The translations under genes were made by a program, and so were the position numbers. Positions 24,072 through 32,148 of a DNA stretch of 64,000 nt are shown here, one piece after another. This DNA is from Muribaculaceae bacterium (GTDB lineage: Bacteria; Bacteroidota; Bacteroidia; Bacteroidales; Muribaculaceae): NCBI GenBank assembly GCA_017427945.1, contig JAFRRT010000033.1:1-64000 (forward strand), given 5' to 3'. Position 1 is the first letter of the stretch. Each line of letters starts with the position of its first letter. The notes under the pieces are model-generated. The model did no database searches. It had not been told where the DNA came from and was given only the letters and a program-made list of their open reading frames with translations.

Positions 24072-25016
24072 ATGACAATATTGGGCGAAAACGACCGTCT
24101 GCGTTCTGACAGCACAGTCGCGACGATAGGCATGTTTGATGGGGTCCACCTGGGACATGCCACATTGGTCGATTTCCTCAAGCGGCAAGCCGCTGAATTG
24201 GGGAAACAATCGCTCGTCATCACCTTCAATCGCCACCCGCGTCAGGTGCTTCATCCTGACAGACCTTTCCCATTAATTATGTCTAAAGACGAGCGGCTGT
24301 CGCAAATCGCGCAATTATCGCCTGACATGCTGTTGCCGCTTGACTTCACGCTGGAACTCTCGCAGTTAGACTCTGAGCACTTCATCGAGCTGCTGCGCGA
24401 CCGTTATGGCGTGAGTGAACTGGTGGTAGGCTATAACCACCACTTTGGGCACAACAAGGGCGAGACCTTTGACGACTACTGCCGCCACGGCAAGCAGCTG
24501 GGCGTGAACATCGTGAAGGCTCCTGAGTACCTAGGCCGTTATGCCCCTGTGAGCTCGACCATCATTCGCAACCTGATTGCCGCGGGCAAGGTGGACGATG
24601 CCCTAAACTGCATGGGCAGGCCTTACACCATCTCGGGCCGCGTTGTACACGGTTTCCGCAACGGCCGTGAACTGGGATTTCCTACCGCCAATGTGGGGGA
24701 GGTGGATCCGCAGCTGCTGTTGCCGCACAACGGTGCCTATGCCGTGCTGGCTCATGTGGCGGGCCAACGCCTTCAAGGCATGGCGAACATAGGCAGGCGT
24801 CCCACAATGGCCAACGGCGATAATCTGAGCATCGAGGTCAACCTGTTTGACTTTGACGGTGACATCTACGGCCAGGACATCATGCTGGAACTGATCAGCT
24901 TCCTGCGGCTTGAAATCAAGATGTGCGGCATTGACGAGCTCAGGCAACAACTCAGCCTCGACCGCGAGAATGCCAAGTCAAAACTACAAGAATACTTAAC
25001 AACTTTACAATCATAG
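24072..25016 (+). CDS. ribF: Bifunctional riboflavin kinase / FAD synthetase
   Basis: This 314-residue enzyme makes FMN and then FAD. The N-terminal nucleotidyltransferase domain has 'GMFDGVHLGH' (the HxGH-type site) and 'FNRHPRQVL'. The C-terminal riboflavin kinase domain starts near 'YTISGRVVHGFRNGRELGFP' and includes the conserved 'TANV'. It is followed after 4 bases by upp, indicating an operon, and FAD is used by the nearby NadB. Confidence 0.93.
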   Translation: MTILGENDRLRSDSTVATIGMFDGVHLGHATLVDFLKRQAAELGKQSLVITFNRHPRQVLHPDRPFPLIMSKDERLSQIAQLSPDMLLPLDFTLELSQLDSEHFIELLRDRYGVSELVVGYNHHFGHNKGETFDDYCRHGKQLGVNIVKAPEYLGRYAPVSSTIIRNLIAAGKVDDALNCMGRPYTISGRVVHGFRNGRELGFPTANVGEVDPQLLLPHNGAYAVLAHVAGQRLQGMANIGRRPTMANGDNLSIEVNLFDFDGDIYGQDIMLELISFLRLEIKMCGIDELRQQLSLDRENAKSKLQEYLTTLQS

Positions 25017-25020
25017 TAAT

Positions 25021-25677
25021 ATGGACATTATTAACCTGTGTGACCAAAACTCGCTCGTGGGTCAGTTCATGAGCGAAATCCGCAACAAGGACCTTCAGCA
25101 GGAGCGTCTGCGTTTCCGCACCAATATCCATCGCTTGGGCCAGATTATGGCTTATGAAATCTCTAAAAGGCTCGCTTATAACACGGTGGATGTAAACACG
25201 CCCCTGGGTGTGAAGCAATGTAATGTGTTGGGCGACCGTGTGGTACTTGCCACGTTATTGCGTGCCGGCCTACCGTTCCACGAGGGCTTTTTGAGCTACT
25301 TTGACGGCGCCGAAAACGCTTTTGTTTCGGCCTACAGGAAGTACTTCCCCAAGACCGATGACTTTGTAGTCCACATCGAGTATATCGCCAGTCCGCGGCT
25401 CGACAACAAGACGCTGATTATTGTTGACCCGATGCTCGCCACCGGCTCGTCGATGGAACTGGCTTATCAGGCATTGGTAACCAAAGGACACCCTGCCCAC
25501 ATTCATGTGGCAAGCGTTGTAGCCACGCCACAGGCCATCGAGGTTGTGCGTCAGCATCTGCCGGAGGACACGACCACGTTGTGGACCTGTGACATCGATG
25601 ATGAACTGAACGCGCACAGCTACATCGTGCCGGGTCTGGGCGATTGCGGTGACCTGCTCTACGGCGAAAAAGAATAG
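25021..25677 (+). CDS. upp: Uracil phosphoribosyltransferase
   Basis: This 218-residue enzyme converts uracil and PRPP to UMP in pyrimidine salvage. The PRPP-binding loop is 'IIVDPMLATGSSM', and the uracil-binding C-terminal region is 'YIVPGLGDCGDLLYG'. Length and motifs match the family, with the N-terminus typical of Bacteroidetes members. It starts immediately after ribF. Confidence 0.93.
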   Translation: MDIINLCDQNSLVGQFMSEIRNKDLQQERLRFRTNIHRLGQIMAYEISKRLAYNTVDVNTPLGVKQCNVLGDRVVLATLLRAGLPFHEGFLSYFDGAENAFVSAYRKYFPKTDDFVVHIEYIASPRLDNKTLIIVDPMLATGSSMELAYQALVTKGHPAHIHVASVVATPQAIEVVRQHLPEDTTTLWTCDIDDELNAHSYIVPGLGDCGDLLYGEKE

Positions 25678-25744
25678 ATTTAGTTAGAAGTTAGGAATGA
25701 GGTGTCAGGAGTGATTCTGACAACCGAAAATTGAATACTGAAAT

Positions 25745-27337
25745 ATGGTACGCAAATATGATTATCTCATCATCGGCTCAGGTGTGGCCGGAATGAGTTT
25801 TGCCCTGAAAGTGGCAAATACGGGAACCGTGGCACTGGTGTGCAAGTCCAAGATGGAAGAGGCCAACACCGACCTGGCACAAGGCGGTGTCGCCACAGTG
25901 ACCAACCTTGAGGTAGATAACTTCGAGAAACACATACATGACACGATGGTAGCTGGCGACTGGCTCAGCGACCCCGAGGCCGTCAAGAAAGTCGTGACCG
26001 AGGCTCCTGCCCAGATTCAGGAACTGCTCGGTTGGGGTGTGGACTTCGACAGGAATGAGAAAGGTGAGTTCGACCTGCATCGCGAGGGCGGGCACAGCGA
26101 GTTCCGTATCCTGCATCATGCCGACAATACCGGCCACGAGATACAGACGTCGCTCATCGAGACCATCCGCGCCAATCCCAACATCGACGTCTATGAGGAC
26201 CATTTTGCCGTCGAGATTCTCACCCAGCATCACCTGGGTAAAATCGTGACACGGCGCACGCCGGGCATTGAGTGCTATGGTGCATACGTCCTCAATCAGG
26301 AAACCGGCGAGGTGGACACCTTCCTGTCGCGCGTGACGCTCATGGCGACGGGTGGCGTCGGCCTGGTTTATCACACCACCACTAACCCCCTGGTGGCTAC
26401 AGGCGACGGCATTGCCATGGTCTATCGTGCCAAGGGAACGGTGCAGGACATGGAGTTTGTGCAGTTCCACCCCACAGCACTGTATCATCCTGGCGACCGT
26501 CCCGCCTTCCTCATCACCGAGGCGATGCGCGGCTACGGCGGCGTGTTGCGCAACCTGGGAGGCGAGGAGTTCATGCAGAAGTATGACCCGCGCCTGTCGC
26601 TGGCACCGCGCGATGTGGTAGCTCGCGCCATCGACAACGAGATGAAACAGCGCGGTGAGGACCACGTCTATCTTGACGTGACTCACAAGGACGCCGAGGA
26701 GACAAAGCACCACTTCCCCAACATCTACAAACATTGCCTGGATCTTGGCATCGATATCACCAAGGAATACATCCCCGTGGTACCCGCGGCACACTACCTG
26801 TGCGGCGGCATCAAGGTGGACCTGAACGCCTGCTCAAGCATCAAGCGGCTGTATGCCGTGGGTGAGTGCTCCCGCACAGGTCTGCACGGCGGCAACCGCT
26901 TGGCAAGCAACTCCCTGATTGAGGCGGTCGTATATGCCGACGCTGCCGCCAAGCACGCTATCGAGCATGTGGGCGAGTACACCTGGCGCGAGGATATCCC
27001 CGCGTGGGACGATGCCGGCACAACGCACCCCGAGGAGATGGTGCTCATCAGCCAAAGCGAGAAGGAAGTAGGCGAAATCATGTCAACCTATGTGGGAATC
27101 GTGCGCAGCAACCTGCGTCTCGACAGAGCATGGAACCGACTGGACATCCTGTATGAGGAGACCGAGAAGCTGTTCAAGACCAGCAAGGTGTCGCGCCGCA
27201 TCTGCGAGCTGCGCAACATCATCAACGTGGCATACCTCATCACCCGCCAGGCCAAGGACTGCAAAGAATCGCGAGGCCTGCACTACACCATCGACTATCC
27301 CCCCGCCCCCAAGAGCGAGGAAGACCTGAAACTGTAA
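25745..27337 (+). CDS. nadB: L-aspartate oxidase
   Basis: This 530-residue flavoprotein makes iminoaspartate from aspartate in NAD synthesis. The FAD motif 'IIGSGVAGMSFALKVA' is at residues 8-23, and 'GLHGGNRLASNSLIEAVVYA' is the conserved FAD-binding region. The C-terminal succinate dehydrogenase-like helical domain ends in 'PPAPKSEEDLKL'. A second, diverged copy of the last 63 bases lies at 28600-28662. No nadA or nadC is visible nearby. Confidence 0.95.
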   Translation: MVRKYDYLIIGSGVAGMSFALKVANTGTVALVCKSKMEEANTDLAQGGVATVTNLEVDNFEKHIHDTMVAGDWLSDPEAVKKVVTEAPAQIQELLGWGVDFDRNEKGEFDLHREGGHSEFRILHHADNTGHEIQTSLIETIRANPNIDVYEDHFAVEILTQHHLGKIVTRRTPGIECYGAYVLNQETGEVDTFLSRVTLMATGGVGLVYHTTTNPLVATGDGIAMVYRAKGTVQDMEFVQFHPTALYHPGDRPAFLITEAMRGYGGVLRNLGGEEFMQKYDPRLSLAPRDVVARAIDNEMKQRGEDHVYLDVTHKDAEETKHHFPNIYKHCLDLGIDITKEYIPVVPAAHYLCGGIKVDLNACSSIKRLYAVGECSRTGLHGGNRLASNSLIEAVVYADAAAKHAIEHVGEYTWREDIPAWDDAGTTHPEEMVLISQSEKEVGEIMSTYVGIVRSNLRLDRAWNRLDILYEETEKLFKTSKVSRRICELRNIINVAYLITRQAKDCKESRGLHYTIDYPPAPKSEEDLKL

Positions 27338-27364
27338 ATATTTCAAATAAACGGTAACAAATTA

Positions 27365-27405
27365 CCACGCCAACGGGATTTAGGTCTCGCTGGCGTGGCT
27401 GTTTT
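27365..27405 (+). terminator. Terminator after nadB
   Basis: CCACGCCA (27365-27372) and TGGCGTGG (27391-27398) pair perfectly, followed by ctgttttatt. Confidence 0.75.
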
Positions 27406-27459
27406 ATTGATTGCCGATAGCTCGCAGAAATTATTGAACTGATTTGTCGAGCCAACCGG

Positions 27460-28425
27460 TTAATAGCCTAATTTTTTGTATTTTTCATAAGCTTTCTGGA
27501 GTTTGGTGTCGTACTGATTGGTCTGGTAACCGGCACCATTGTAACGACGAGCAAAGCTTGCCCACTGTATTTTGCCTGGCTGCAGGTACTGGTGCAGATT
27601 GTTAGACTTGATAAATGCCACAAACAGCATGAGCTGCTCACTCTCACTCTTGCACATGCGCTCAACAAATTCACTTACTGAACCGCATTTGCAGGTTTTA
27701 TAGTTATTACCCATGATCTGGAACAATCCCCAACTTGCTGAGGCATTGGCTGCATCACAGTTAATCAGGCGGGCCTTTTGCAGGCGGGCATGCTCAGCCA
27801 CACCACCCACATAGTACGCTTTGCCCTCCTTCCATGTCTGGTTCAGGATATCACTGTCTTTATATTTGGTGGGCTTGACGTTGCGTTTCTCAAGCTCTTT
27901 CCAGAATATATGACTCTCGAACAAGATGGTAGGGTGATTACTGAACACATATCCCGATCCGCTCGATTCCACGTCTGTGATGGCTCTGACCACGGCAACT
28001 TCAACGCCTAACTCGTTGGCGGCTTTCACAAAATCCTGGTCGCTGATTTTGCTGTTAGAAATCCTGTTTCGGCCCTGGTAGATGAGTTCGGTCCAGGTTG
28101 CCCGTCCAACGATACCATCATCGACCAAGCCATTAGCAGCTTGGTATTTCTTGACCTGATCCTCGGTCAATTGGCCGAAAAAGCCATCGGGGTTCAATGG
28201 ATATCCCAACTCGTTAAGTAAGGACTGCAGCAGCCAAGCTTTGGGATTGCGGGTCTTAAAACTGGTGGTTACCTTTACAGTACCCAGGTAATTCAGCACC
28301 TTGGCGCTGACGTTCTTTGCGGGTTTAGTGATTCCTCTTGTTTGAGGCAGGATAACATCGAAATCGAATTCACCATTAACTTCACTTAATAGGCCACGCT
28401 CAATATCTTCAAAAATATCTTCCAT
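27460..28425 (-). CDS. N-acetylmuramidase (DUF3380) with a peptidoglycan-binding domain
   Basis: This 321-residue predicted lysozyme-type enzyme has three parts. A PG_binding_1 domain occupies about residues 55-115 ('LLQSLLNELGYPLNPDGFFG', 'YQAANGLVDDGIVGRATW'). A muramidase domain runs from about 130 to 320, with the catalytic glutamate probably in 'AITDVESSG'. 'ASWGLFQIMGNNY' is the family signature. The first 50 residues are acidic and unassigned, and no signal peptide is seen, as in phage endolysins or effector-type enzymes. It is an isolated minus-strand gene flanked by nadB and a nadB 3' fragment, which suggests acquisition. No holin or other phage gene is adjacent. Confidence 0.88.
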   Translation of the reverse strand: MEDIFEDIERGLLSEVNGEFDFDVILPQTRGITKPAKNVSAKVLNYLGTVKVTTSFKTRNPKAWLLQSLLNELGYPLNPDGFFGQLTEDQVKKYQAANGLVDDGIVGRATWTELIYQGRNRISNSKISDQDFVKAANELGVEVAVVRAITDVESSGSGYVFSNHPTILFESHIFWKELEKRNVKPTKYKDSDILNQTWKEGKAYYVGGVAEHARLQKARLINCDAANASASWGLFQIMGNNYKTCKCGSVSEFVERMCKSESEQLMLFVAFIKSNNLHQYLQPGKIQWASFARRYNGAGYQTNQYDTKLQKAYEKYKKLGY

Positions 28426-28486
28426 AATGTTTAGGGTATTAATAGTGATAAATGTTGTTTGCTCAGGGTTAAAAATTGATTTGATG

Positions 28487-28518
28487 CAAAGTTACAACAA
28501 AAATATTCAAAAACGAAA
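28487..28518 (-). promoter_or_regulatory. Promoter of the muramidase gene
   Basis: On the minus strand, TTTC (28518-28515), 20 bases, then TAacTTTG (28494-28487). The start codon is 62 bases downstream. Confidence 0.6.
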
Positions 28519-28599
28519 AAAATTTATCAAATTCATTGCTGTCCACTAAAAAATTGCAAACGGTAATGCCTAGTCATCGGCCTTCTACAATAGTCCCGC

Positions 28600-28662
28600 G
28601 GCCTGCACTACACCATCGACTATTCTCCCGCTCCCAAAAGCGAAGAAGACCTGAAACTGTAG
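28600..28662 (+). pseudogene. Orphan 3' fragment of a second nadB copy
   Basis: These 63 bases match the end of nadB (27275-27337) with six differences, almost all at third codon positions. They translate to 'GLHYTIDYSPAPKSEEDLKL' plus a stop. The rest of this copy is missing. The muramidase gene lies between the complete gene and the fragment. Confidence 0.85.
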
Positions 28663-28680
28663 TTTCAACAACCTGTATAA

Positions 28681-28740
28681 ACAACTGAACACTCTGAAGA
28701 ATCTGATAATCAGAAATCTCAGAGTGTTCAGTTGTTTTTG
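28681..28740. terminator. Long perfect hairpin between convergent genes
   Basis: ACAACTGAACACTCTGA (28681-28697) and its exact reverse complement (28719-28735) enclose a nested stem TCTGA/TCAGA. A T-rich run follows on the + strand. It was probably the original terminator after nadB before the muramidase segment was inserted, and may also serve the convergent DUF4834 operon. Confidence 0.85.
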
Positions 28741-28836
28741 TTGTGTCAGTTAGATTGTTGAAGTTGTTATAGTTGTTTTAAAAAGCAAGTGCGCGGATGC
28801 CAATCAGAAAACTCAGATAATTCAGTTGTTTTTATT

Positions 28837-29166
28837 TCAGTCGAGTACCTCCTCGTATTCGGCATCGGTGATTTGTTCCTCGACGATGGTGCGTGTTTCG
28901 CCATCGGCAGTGGTTTCCTCGATGACAGTGCCGCTGACTTCCTCAAAGTCGGCATACTCGCCCTCGTTGCTGGTGAAAATCTTGCGCTCGCCGGTCTCGG
29001 TATATTCCTCCTCTTCCTCGTCGCGACGGGGTCGTTCGTGCTGCTGACGCCCGCGGAATGACTCGTTGACGCGGCGACGCAGGTTCTGCATGTAGAACCA
29101 CCCTCTTAACAGGGGGATTCCAATCATCAAGAACAGGACGAACAATATGAATATCAGAAAGCTCAT
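28837..29166 (-). CDS. DUF4834 family membrane protein
   Basis: This 109-residue protein has one N-terminal transmembrane helix ('FLIFILFVLFLMIGIPLL'), then a short basic segment and a long acidic tail with 'DEEEEEY' and several Glu/Thr-rich stretches. This is the DUF4834 pattern of Bacteroidetes. It starts directly after the pssA stop codon, so it is the last gene of a psd-pssA-DUF4834 operon. Function unknown; the linkage suggests a role connected to the membrane. Confidence 0.8.
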   Translation of the reverse strand: MSFLIFILFVLFLMIGIPLLRGWFYMQNLRRRVNESFRGRQQHERPRRDEEEEEYTETGERKIFTSNEGEYADFEEVSGTVIEETTADGETRTIVEEQITDAEYEEVLD

Positions 29167-29850
29167 TTATTTCTCACGTTTAATGATAGACAGCAGCACG
29201 TAGAGTGCTATGGCGGCGGCAAGGCCGGGCAGACCCATCAGCACGACAAATGCCACCGTGGCTACTATCTGCAAATATTGTGCCCAATTCTCCTTGAGTG
29301 ACGACAGGTTGTGCATTTTCAACGAGAACATGCGCAATGGGCATACCATGAGCAGCGACATCACGACGATGAGCAGCACCACAATCCAGACGGGGCAATC
29401 ATACTGGTAATACCAGTCGGTGAAGCCGATCCAGAAGATGGCATTGGCCGGGATGGGCAGGCCGGTGAAGGTGGTGGCTTGGTTGGTGTCGACATTGAAA
29501 CGGGCCAGGCGCAGGGCGCCGAACACGGGCAGCAGCAGGGCAAACAACGCCAATAAATCATCATATTGGTTCATCTTGCTGTACAAGATCAGTGCCGGCG
29601 CAAGTCCGAAGCTCACCAGGTCGGCCAGCGAATCCAGTTCCTTGCCGATAGCGCTGACGGCATGCAGCCAGCGCGCCACCAGACCATCAAGAAAATCGGC
29701 GACAGCCGATAGGGCGATGTAATTAATAGCTATGATGTAGGGGGCTACCAAGCATCCGTTTGACAGCGCCGCGATGCATGCCATGCAGCCAAAAAACAGG
29801 TTCAGCGAGGTGATGGCGTTGGGTATGTTGTTGCGAATCGCTTTAATCAT
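29167..29850 (-). CDS. pssA: CDP-diacylglycerol-serine O-phosphatidyltransferase
   Basis: This 227-residue integral membrane enzyme has the CDP-alcohol phosphotransferase motif DGxxAR(x8)GxxxDxxxD, seen as 'DGLVARWLHA' and 'GKELDSLAD'. It makes phosphatidylserine from CDP-diacylglycerol. Several transmembrane segments follow. It overlaps psd by four bases, so the consecutive steps to phosphatidylethanolamine are coupled. Confidence 0.93.
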   Translation of the reverse strand: MIKAIRNNIPNAITSLNLFFGCMACIAALSNGCLVAPYIIAINYIALSAVADFLDGLVARWLHAVSAIGKELDSLADLVSFGLAPALILYSKMNQYDDLLALFALLLPVFGALRLARFNVDTNQATTFTGLPIPANAIFWIGFTDWYYQYDCPVWIVVLLIVVMSLLMVCPLRMFSLKMHNLSSLKENWAQYLQIVATVAFVVLMGLPGLAAAIALYVLLSIIKREK

Positions 29851-30533
29851 GATTTCTTATTGTTATGGAGTTTTGCCACCAGGGTCTCTCCGCCCCAGGT
29901 GCGGTCGCCCAGTTTAACCTTGATTTCGGTGTCAAGCGGCAAGAAGATGTCCACCCTTGAACCGAACTTGATGAACCCGATGAAATCATTCACGTCCACC
30001 TCCTCGCCCTGCTCCACATAGGTCACAATGCGCCGCGCAATGGCGCCGGCAATCTGACGCACAAGGATTTCCTCGCCTGTAACAGTGCGGATGACGATCG
30101 ACGAGCGCTCGTTGTCGCTGCTCGATTTGGGAAGGTTAGCGGCTAGAAAACGGCCCGAATGGTGCTTGACATAGGTCACATTCCCCTTGACAGGCACCCA
30201 GTTGGCATGCACGTTAAAGACCGTCATGAACACCGACAGCTGGATGCAGTTGCGGTGCAGATACTCGTCCTCATACACCTCTTCAAGGGCCACCACCGTG
30301 CCGTCAACACTCGACACCACCGCAGTGCCGTCGCTGTTGTCGCCATTGTAGTGACGACGCGGCAGCCTGAAGAAGTTGAGCACCAGCAAGAACAAGATAC
30401 CCATCAACACAATCAGCCCCCAAGCCACCGGCTTGTAATCAAAGAAACGGTAGGCCAATGCACCGCTCGACACTATAATCAAGAATAGCATCAGCAAGAT
30501 ATTCTCGCCCTCGTGATGGATTTTGACTTTCAT
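29847..30533 (-). CDS. psd: Phosphatidylserine decarboxylase
   Basis: This 228-residue short-type proenzyme has two N-terminal hydrophobic segments. The autocleavage site is in 'IKFGSRVDIFLP', where the serine of FGSR becomes the pyruvoyl group. 'VFNVHANWVP' is the conserved upstream motif. It converts phosphatidylserine to phosphatidylethanolamine in the inner membrane. It is the first gene of the operon with pssA and DUF4834. Confidence 0.93.
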   Translation of the reverse strand: MKVKIHHEGENILLMLFLIIVSSGALAYRFFDYKPVAWGLIVLMGILFLLVLNFFRLPRRHYNGDNSDGTAVVSSVDGTVVALEEVYEDEYLHRNCIQLSVFMTVFNVHANWVPVKGNVTYVKHHSGRFLAANLPKSSSDNERSSIVIRTVTGEEILVRQIAGAIARRIVTYVEQGEEVDVNDFIGFIKFGSRVDIFLPLDTEIKVKLGDRTWGGETLVAKLHNNKKS

Positions 30534-30559
30534 CTTGCAGTCACATTTCGTTTAACTTG

Positions 30560-30567
30560 CAAAGTTA
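30560..30567 (-). promoter_or_regulatory. -7 box of the psd-pssA operon
   Basis: TAacTTTG reads from 30567 to 30560 on the minus strand, 27 bases before the psd start codon. The -33 element is unclear. Confidence 0.55.
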
Positions 30568-30721
30568 ATAAAAACTTTTCACTTTACCCTGCTCCTTGGC
30601 CCGAATTTTTCCAAATCCGCCTTTTTACAGGCTTTTGAAGACGATTTAGACATGTGTAAAAAGCCGAATTGAGCATGCATTGTATTGAAAAACAACACTC
30701 ACAACAAAAAAATCAGATTTT

Positions 30722-30755
30722 TTTGTCACCAATTCAAAAAATTGACTTACCTTTG
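30722..30755 (+). promoter_or_regulatory. Promoter of tRNA-Leu
   Basis: TTTG at 30722-30725, 22 bases, then TAccTTTG at 30748-30755. It lies 12 bases before the tRNA. Confidence 0.7.
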
Positions 30756-30767
30756 CACCCGCTATTC

Positions 30768-30851
30768 GCCCAGATGGCGGAATCGGTAGACGCGTTGGTC
30801 TCAAACACCAATGGGGTAACACCCGTGCCGGTTCGACCCCGGCTCTGGGTA
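30768..30851 (+). tRNA. tRNA-Leu(CAA)
   Basis: The cloverleaf is complete. Acceptor arms are GCCCAGA and TCTGGGT. The anticodon stem TTGGT/ACCAA holds loop CTCAAAC with anticodon CAA. A class II long variable arm (tggggtaacacccg) is present, and the T loop is GTTCGAC. The discriminator base is A and CCA is not encoded. The last 12 bases lie in a 13-bp sequence repeated at 36875, so this tRNA is the integration site of the adjoining element. Confidence 0.95.
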
Positions 30852-30852
30852 C
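30840..30852 (+). repeat. attL core of the integrated element
   Basis: CGGCTCTGGGTAC covers the 3' end of tRNA-Leu and recurs exactly at 36875-36887. A 3' tRNA end is a usual target for tyrosine integrases. Confidence 0.85.
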
Positions 30853-30897
30853 AAAAATAGGCTGTTAATCACTTGATTTTCAGCCTATTTTTATTTT
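30853..30897 (+). terminator. Terminator now serving tRNA-Leu, supplied by the element
   Basis: AAAAATAGGCTG (30853-30864) pairs perfectly with CAGCCTATTTTT (30881-30892), followed by attttt. It lies just inside the left end of the element. Confidence 0.85.
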
Positions 30898-30919
30898 TCA
30901 ATAAGCAACCAATAAGCAA
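30898..30919 (+). repeat. Left arm-type direct repeat
   Basis: This 22-base sequence recurs identically at 36737-36758. It contains AATAAGCAA twice, separated by two bases, as expected for an integrase arm site. Confidence 0.7.
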
Positions 30920-31118
30920 AAAGCAACACAATAGCACATTTTTGCCCTCAAAATTGGCTCATTTGTGGCTGTCGCTGGGGCGGCTCATTGGGGGCGGTGG
31001 CTTGTGCCAGCGGTGAGGGCTGGCGGCTCATCACCTCGGCGAGGGTTGAGGCACAAAAACAAATCACCCCTACAATTGCCCGTTATTGTGCTTGCAGGGG
31101 CGATTTAACGGCGGTGGC

Positions 31119-31334
31119 TTACCCTATTGCCTCCACATCATCAAAAACATCATCAAAAACACTCAAATAACCCTCAATCGCTTTTAACGGTTCTTTGTAG
31201 CCGTCTGCATCATCGCCAGCATAAAACATTGAGAGCTCGCCCAAACACGCCCTTAACCGCCTCAACGCTTTAACACAATCGGCAAACGCTAAAAACTCCG
31301 GGCTGGCCACAAACTTTACTTTGCTTTTGCTCAT
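31119..31334 (-). CDS. Small hypothetical protein of the element
   Basis: This 71-residue protein begins 'MSKSKVKFVASPEFLAFAD' and is mostly helical with an acidic C-terminus ('DDVFDDVEAIG'). No family is recognised. It is the gene nearest the left end. It has its own -7 box at 31487-31494 and a leader of about 145 bases containing three copies of a CTTACAAG motif. Confidence 0.55.
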   Translation of the reverse strand: MSKSKVKFVASPEFLAFADCVKALRRLRACLGELSMFYAGDDADGYKEPLKAIEGYLSVFDDVFDDVEAIG

Positions 31335-31336
31335 TT

Positions 31337-31479
31337 CTTACAAGTTTAAGGAAACAAAAATGCCCCCTGTTTAGGTGTCCTCGGCCTTGTAAGTAACCGT
31401 GTGGGCGTTTCCGCTACCACCACCATACAAAGGGCAAAATGTCATTTATCAACCGCCGGGGCGGTCGCTTACAAGTTTA
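31337..31479 (-). promoter_or_regulatory. Leader of 31119-31334 with repeated CTTACAAG motif
   Basis: CTTACAAGTTTA occurs at 31337-31348 and 31468-31479, and the inverse CTTGTAAG at 31386-31393. The right copy sits at the predicted transcript start and the left copy just before the start codon, as for an operator set. Confidence 0.45.
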
Positions 31480-31486
31480 GGTATTG

Positions 31487-31494
31487 CAAAGGTA
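31487..31494 (-). promoter_or_regulatory. -7 box for the 71-residue protein
   Basis: TAccTTTG reads 31494-31487 on the minus strand. CTTG lies 22 bases upstream as a weak -33 box. Confidence 0.55.
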
Positions 31495-31574
31495 GCGTTT
31501 TTCCCTCAACTGCCAGCAAGCAAAACCAAATTAAAACCTAACCAAAACAAAATTAAAACCAAAGTGTTTGAAAC

Positions 31575-31763
31575 TCAAATACCTTTACTCGGTTCTTTAT
31601 GTCTTGGGTCGGCTGGGTCACTATCGAGGGGCAAAGTTTTTAGCATTTCCAAAAACAAGTTTCCACCCTCATAAGCTTGTGGCAAATCCAATGTATCAAT
31701 AAAACCCTGCCTAAGCCACTTTAATAGCACGGCTTTAACGTCTCGATCTAACGGCACAATCAT
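31575..31763 (-). CDS. Small hypothetical protein of the element
   Basis: This 62-residue protein begins 'MIVPLDRDVKAVLLKWLRQG' and has no recognised domain. Its start overlaps the stop of the DUF5681 gene by four bases (ATGA), so the two are translated together and probably act together. Confidence 0.55.
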   Translation of the reverse strand: MIVPLDRDVKAVLLKWLRQGFIDTLDLPQAYEGGNLFLEMLKTLPLDSDPADPRHKEPSKGI

Positions 31764-32047
31764 AACTCATCACCTTTTAACAGTTCTCTAATTATATCGT
31801 CTAATTGCTGCTCTGATAGTTTGCTAAAATCAACCCTTGCACTGATCGCCTGTTGCTTGGGTATAATATAGGGTAAAAACCGCTCTATTACCCTTATCCT
31901 CTCATAAGGGGTTAGTTTTTTGATATCCTTTTCTAACTGTGCCCGGTTATCGTTTATGAAATCGGTTATCCATTCTCTAACCGTCTTTGTGACCTTATTT
32001 GGCACCCCTTTGGGTCTCCCATTTGGGTTATTGGTTTTACCTTTCAT
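31760..32047 (-). CDS. DUF5681-type small protein
   Basis: This 95-residue protein starts with 'NNPNGRPKGVPNKVTKTV', the DUF5681 signature found in phage and mobile-element proteins, some annotated near small terminase subunits. The rest is helical. No large terminase is present, so a packaging role is unproven. A palindromic repeat unit lies directly upstream (32081-32130). Confidence 0.65.
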   Translation of the reverse strand: MKGKTNNPNGRPKGVPNKVTKTVREWITDFINDNRAQLEKDIKKLTPYERIRVIERFLPYIIPKQQAISARVDFSKLSEQQLDDIIRELLKGDEL

Positions 32048-32080
32048 GTCCTGTTAAACTTTGTTGTTTTCAAAAACTCT

Positions 32081-32130
32081 AAAATTACCAAATCGGTAAT
32101 TTGTGACAGCTTAATATAGAGTCAATTTTG
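32081..32130 (-). repeat. Palindromic repeat unit, copy A
   Basis: It has two dyads: AATTACCaaatcGGTAATT, and TGACagcttaatatagaGTCA. It is about 88 percent identical to copy B at 33094-33142. It lies upstream of the DUF5681 gene and downstream of the replication gene. Confidence 0.7.
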
Positions 32131-32148
32131 ATTTTTGCCTTTGCTGGC

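Noticed and set aside
25703-25722. TGTCAG/CTGACA hairpin between upp and nadB
   Set aside because: The six-base stem has no T run, too weak to call as a terminator.
27460-28425. Muramidase as part of a prophage lysis cassette
   Set aside because: No holin, spanin or structural phage genes flank it; housekeeping genes lie on both sides.
28803-28836. Second copy of the 28681 hairpin (…cagataattcagttgttttt…)
   Set aside because: It matches only part of one arm and cannot form the full stem; at most a decayed copy.
31760-32047. Complete prophage, suggested by the DUF5681 protein
   Set aside because: No large terminase, portal, capsid or tail genes are present in the element.
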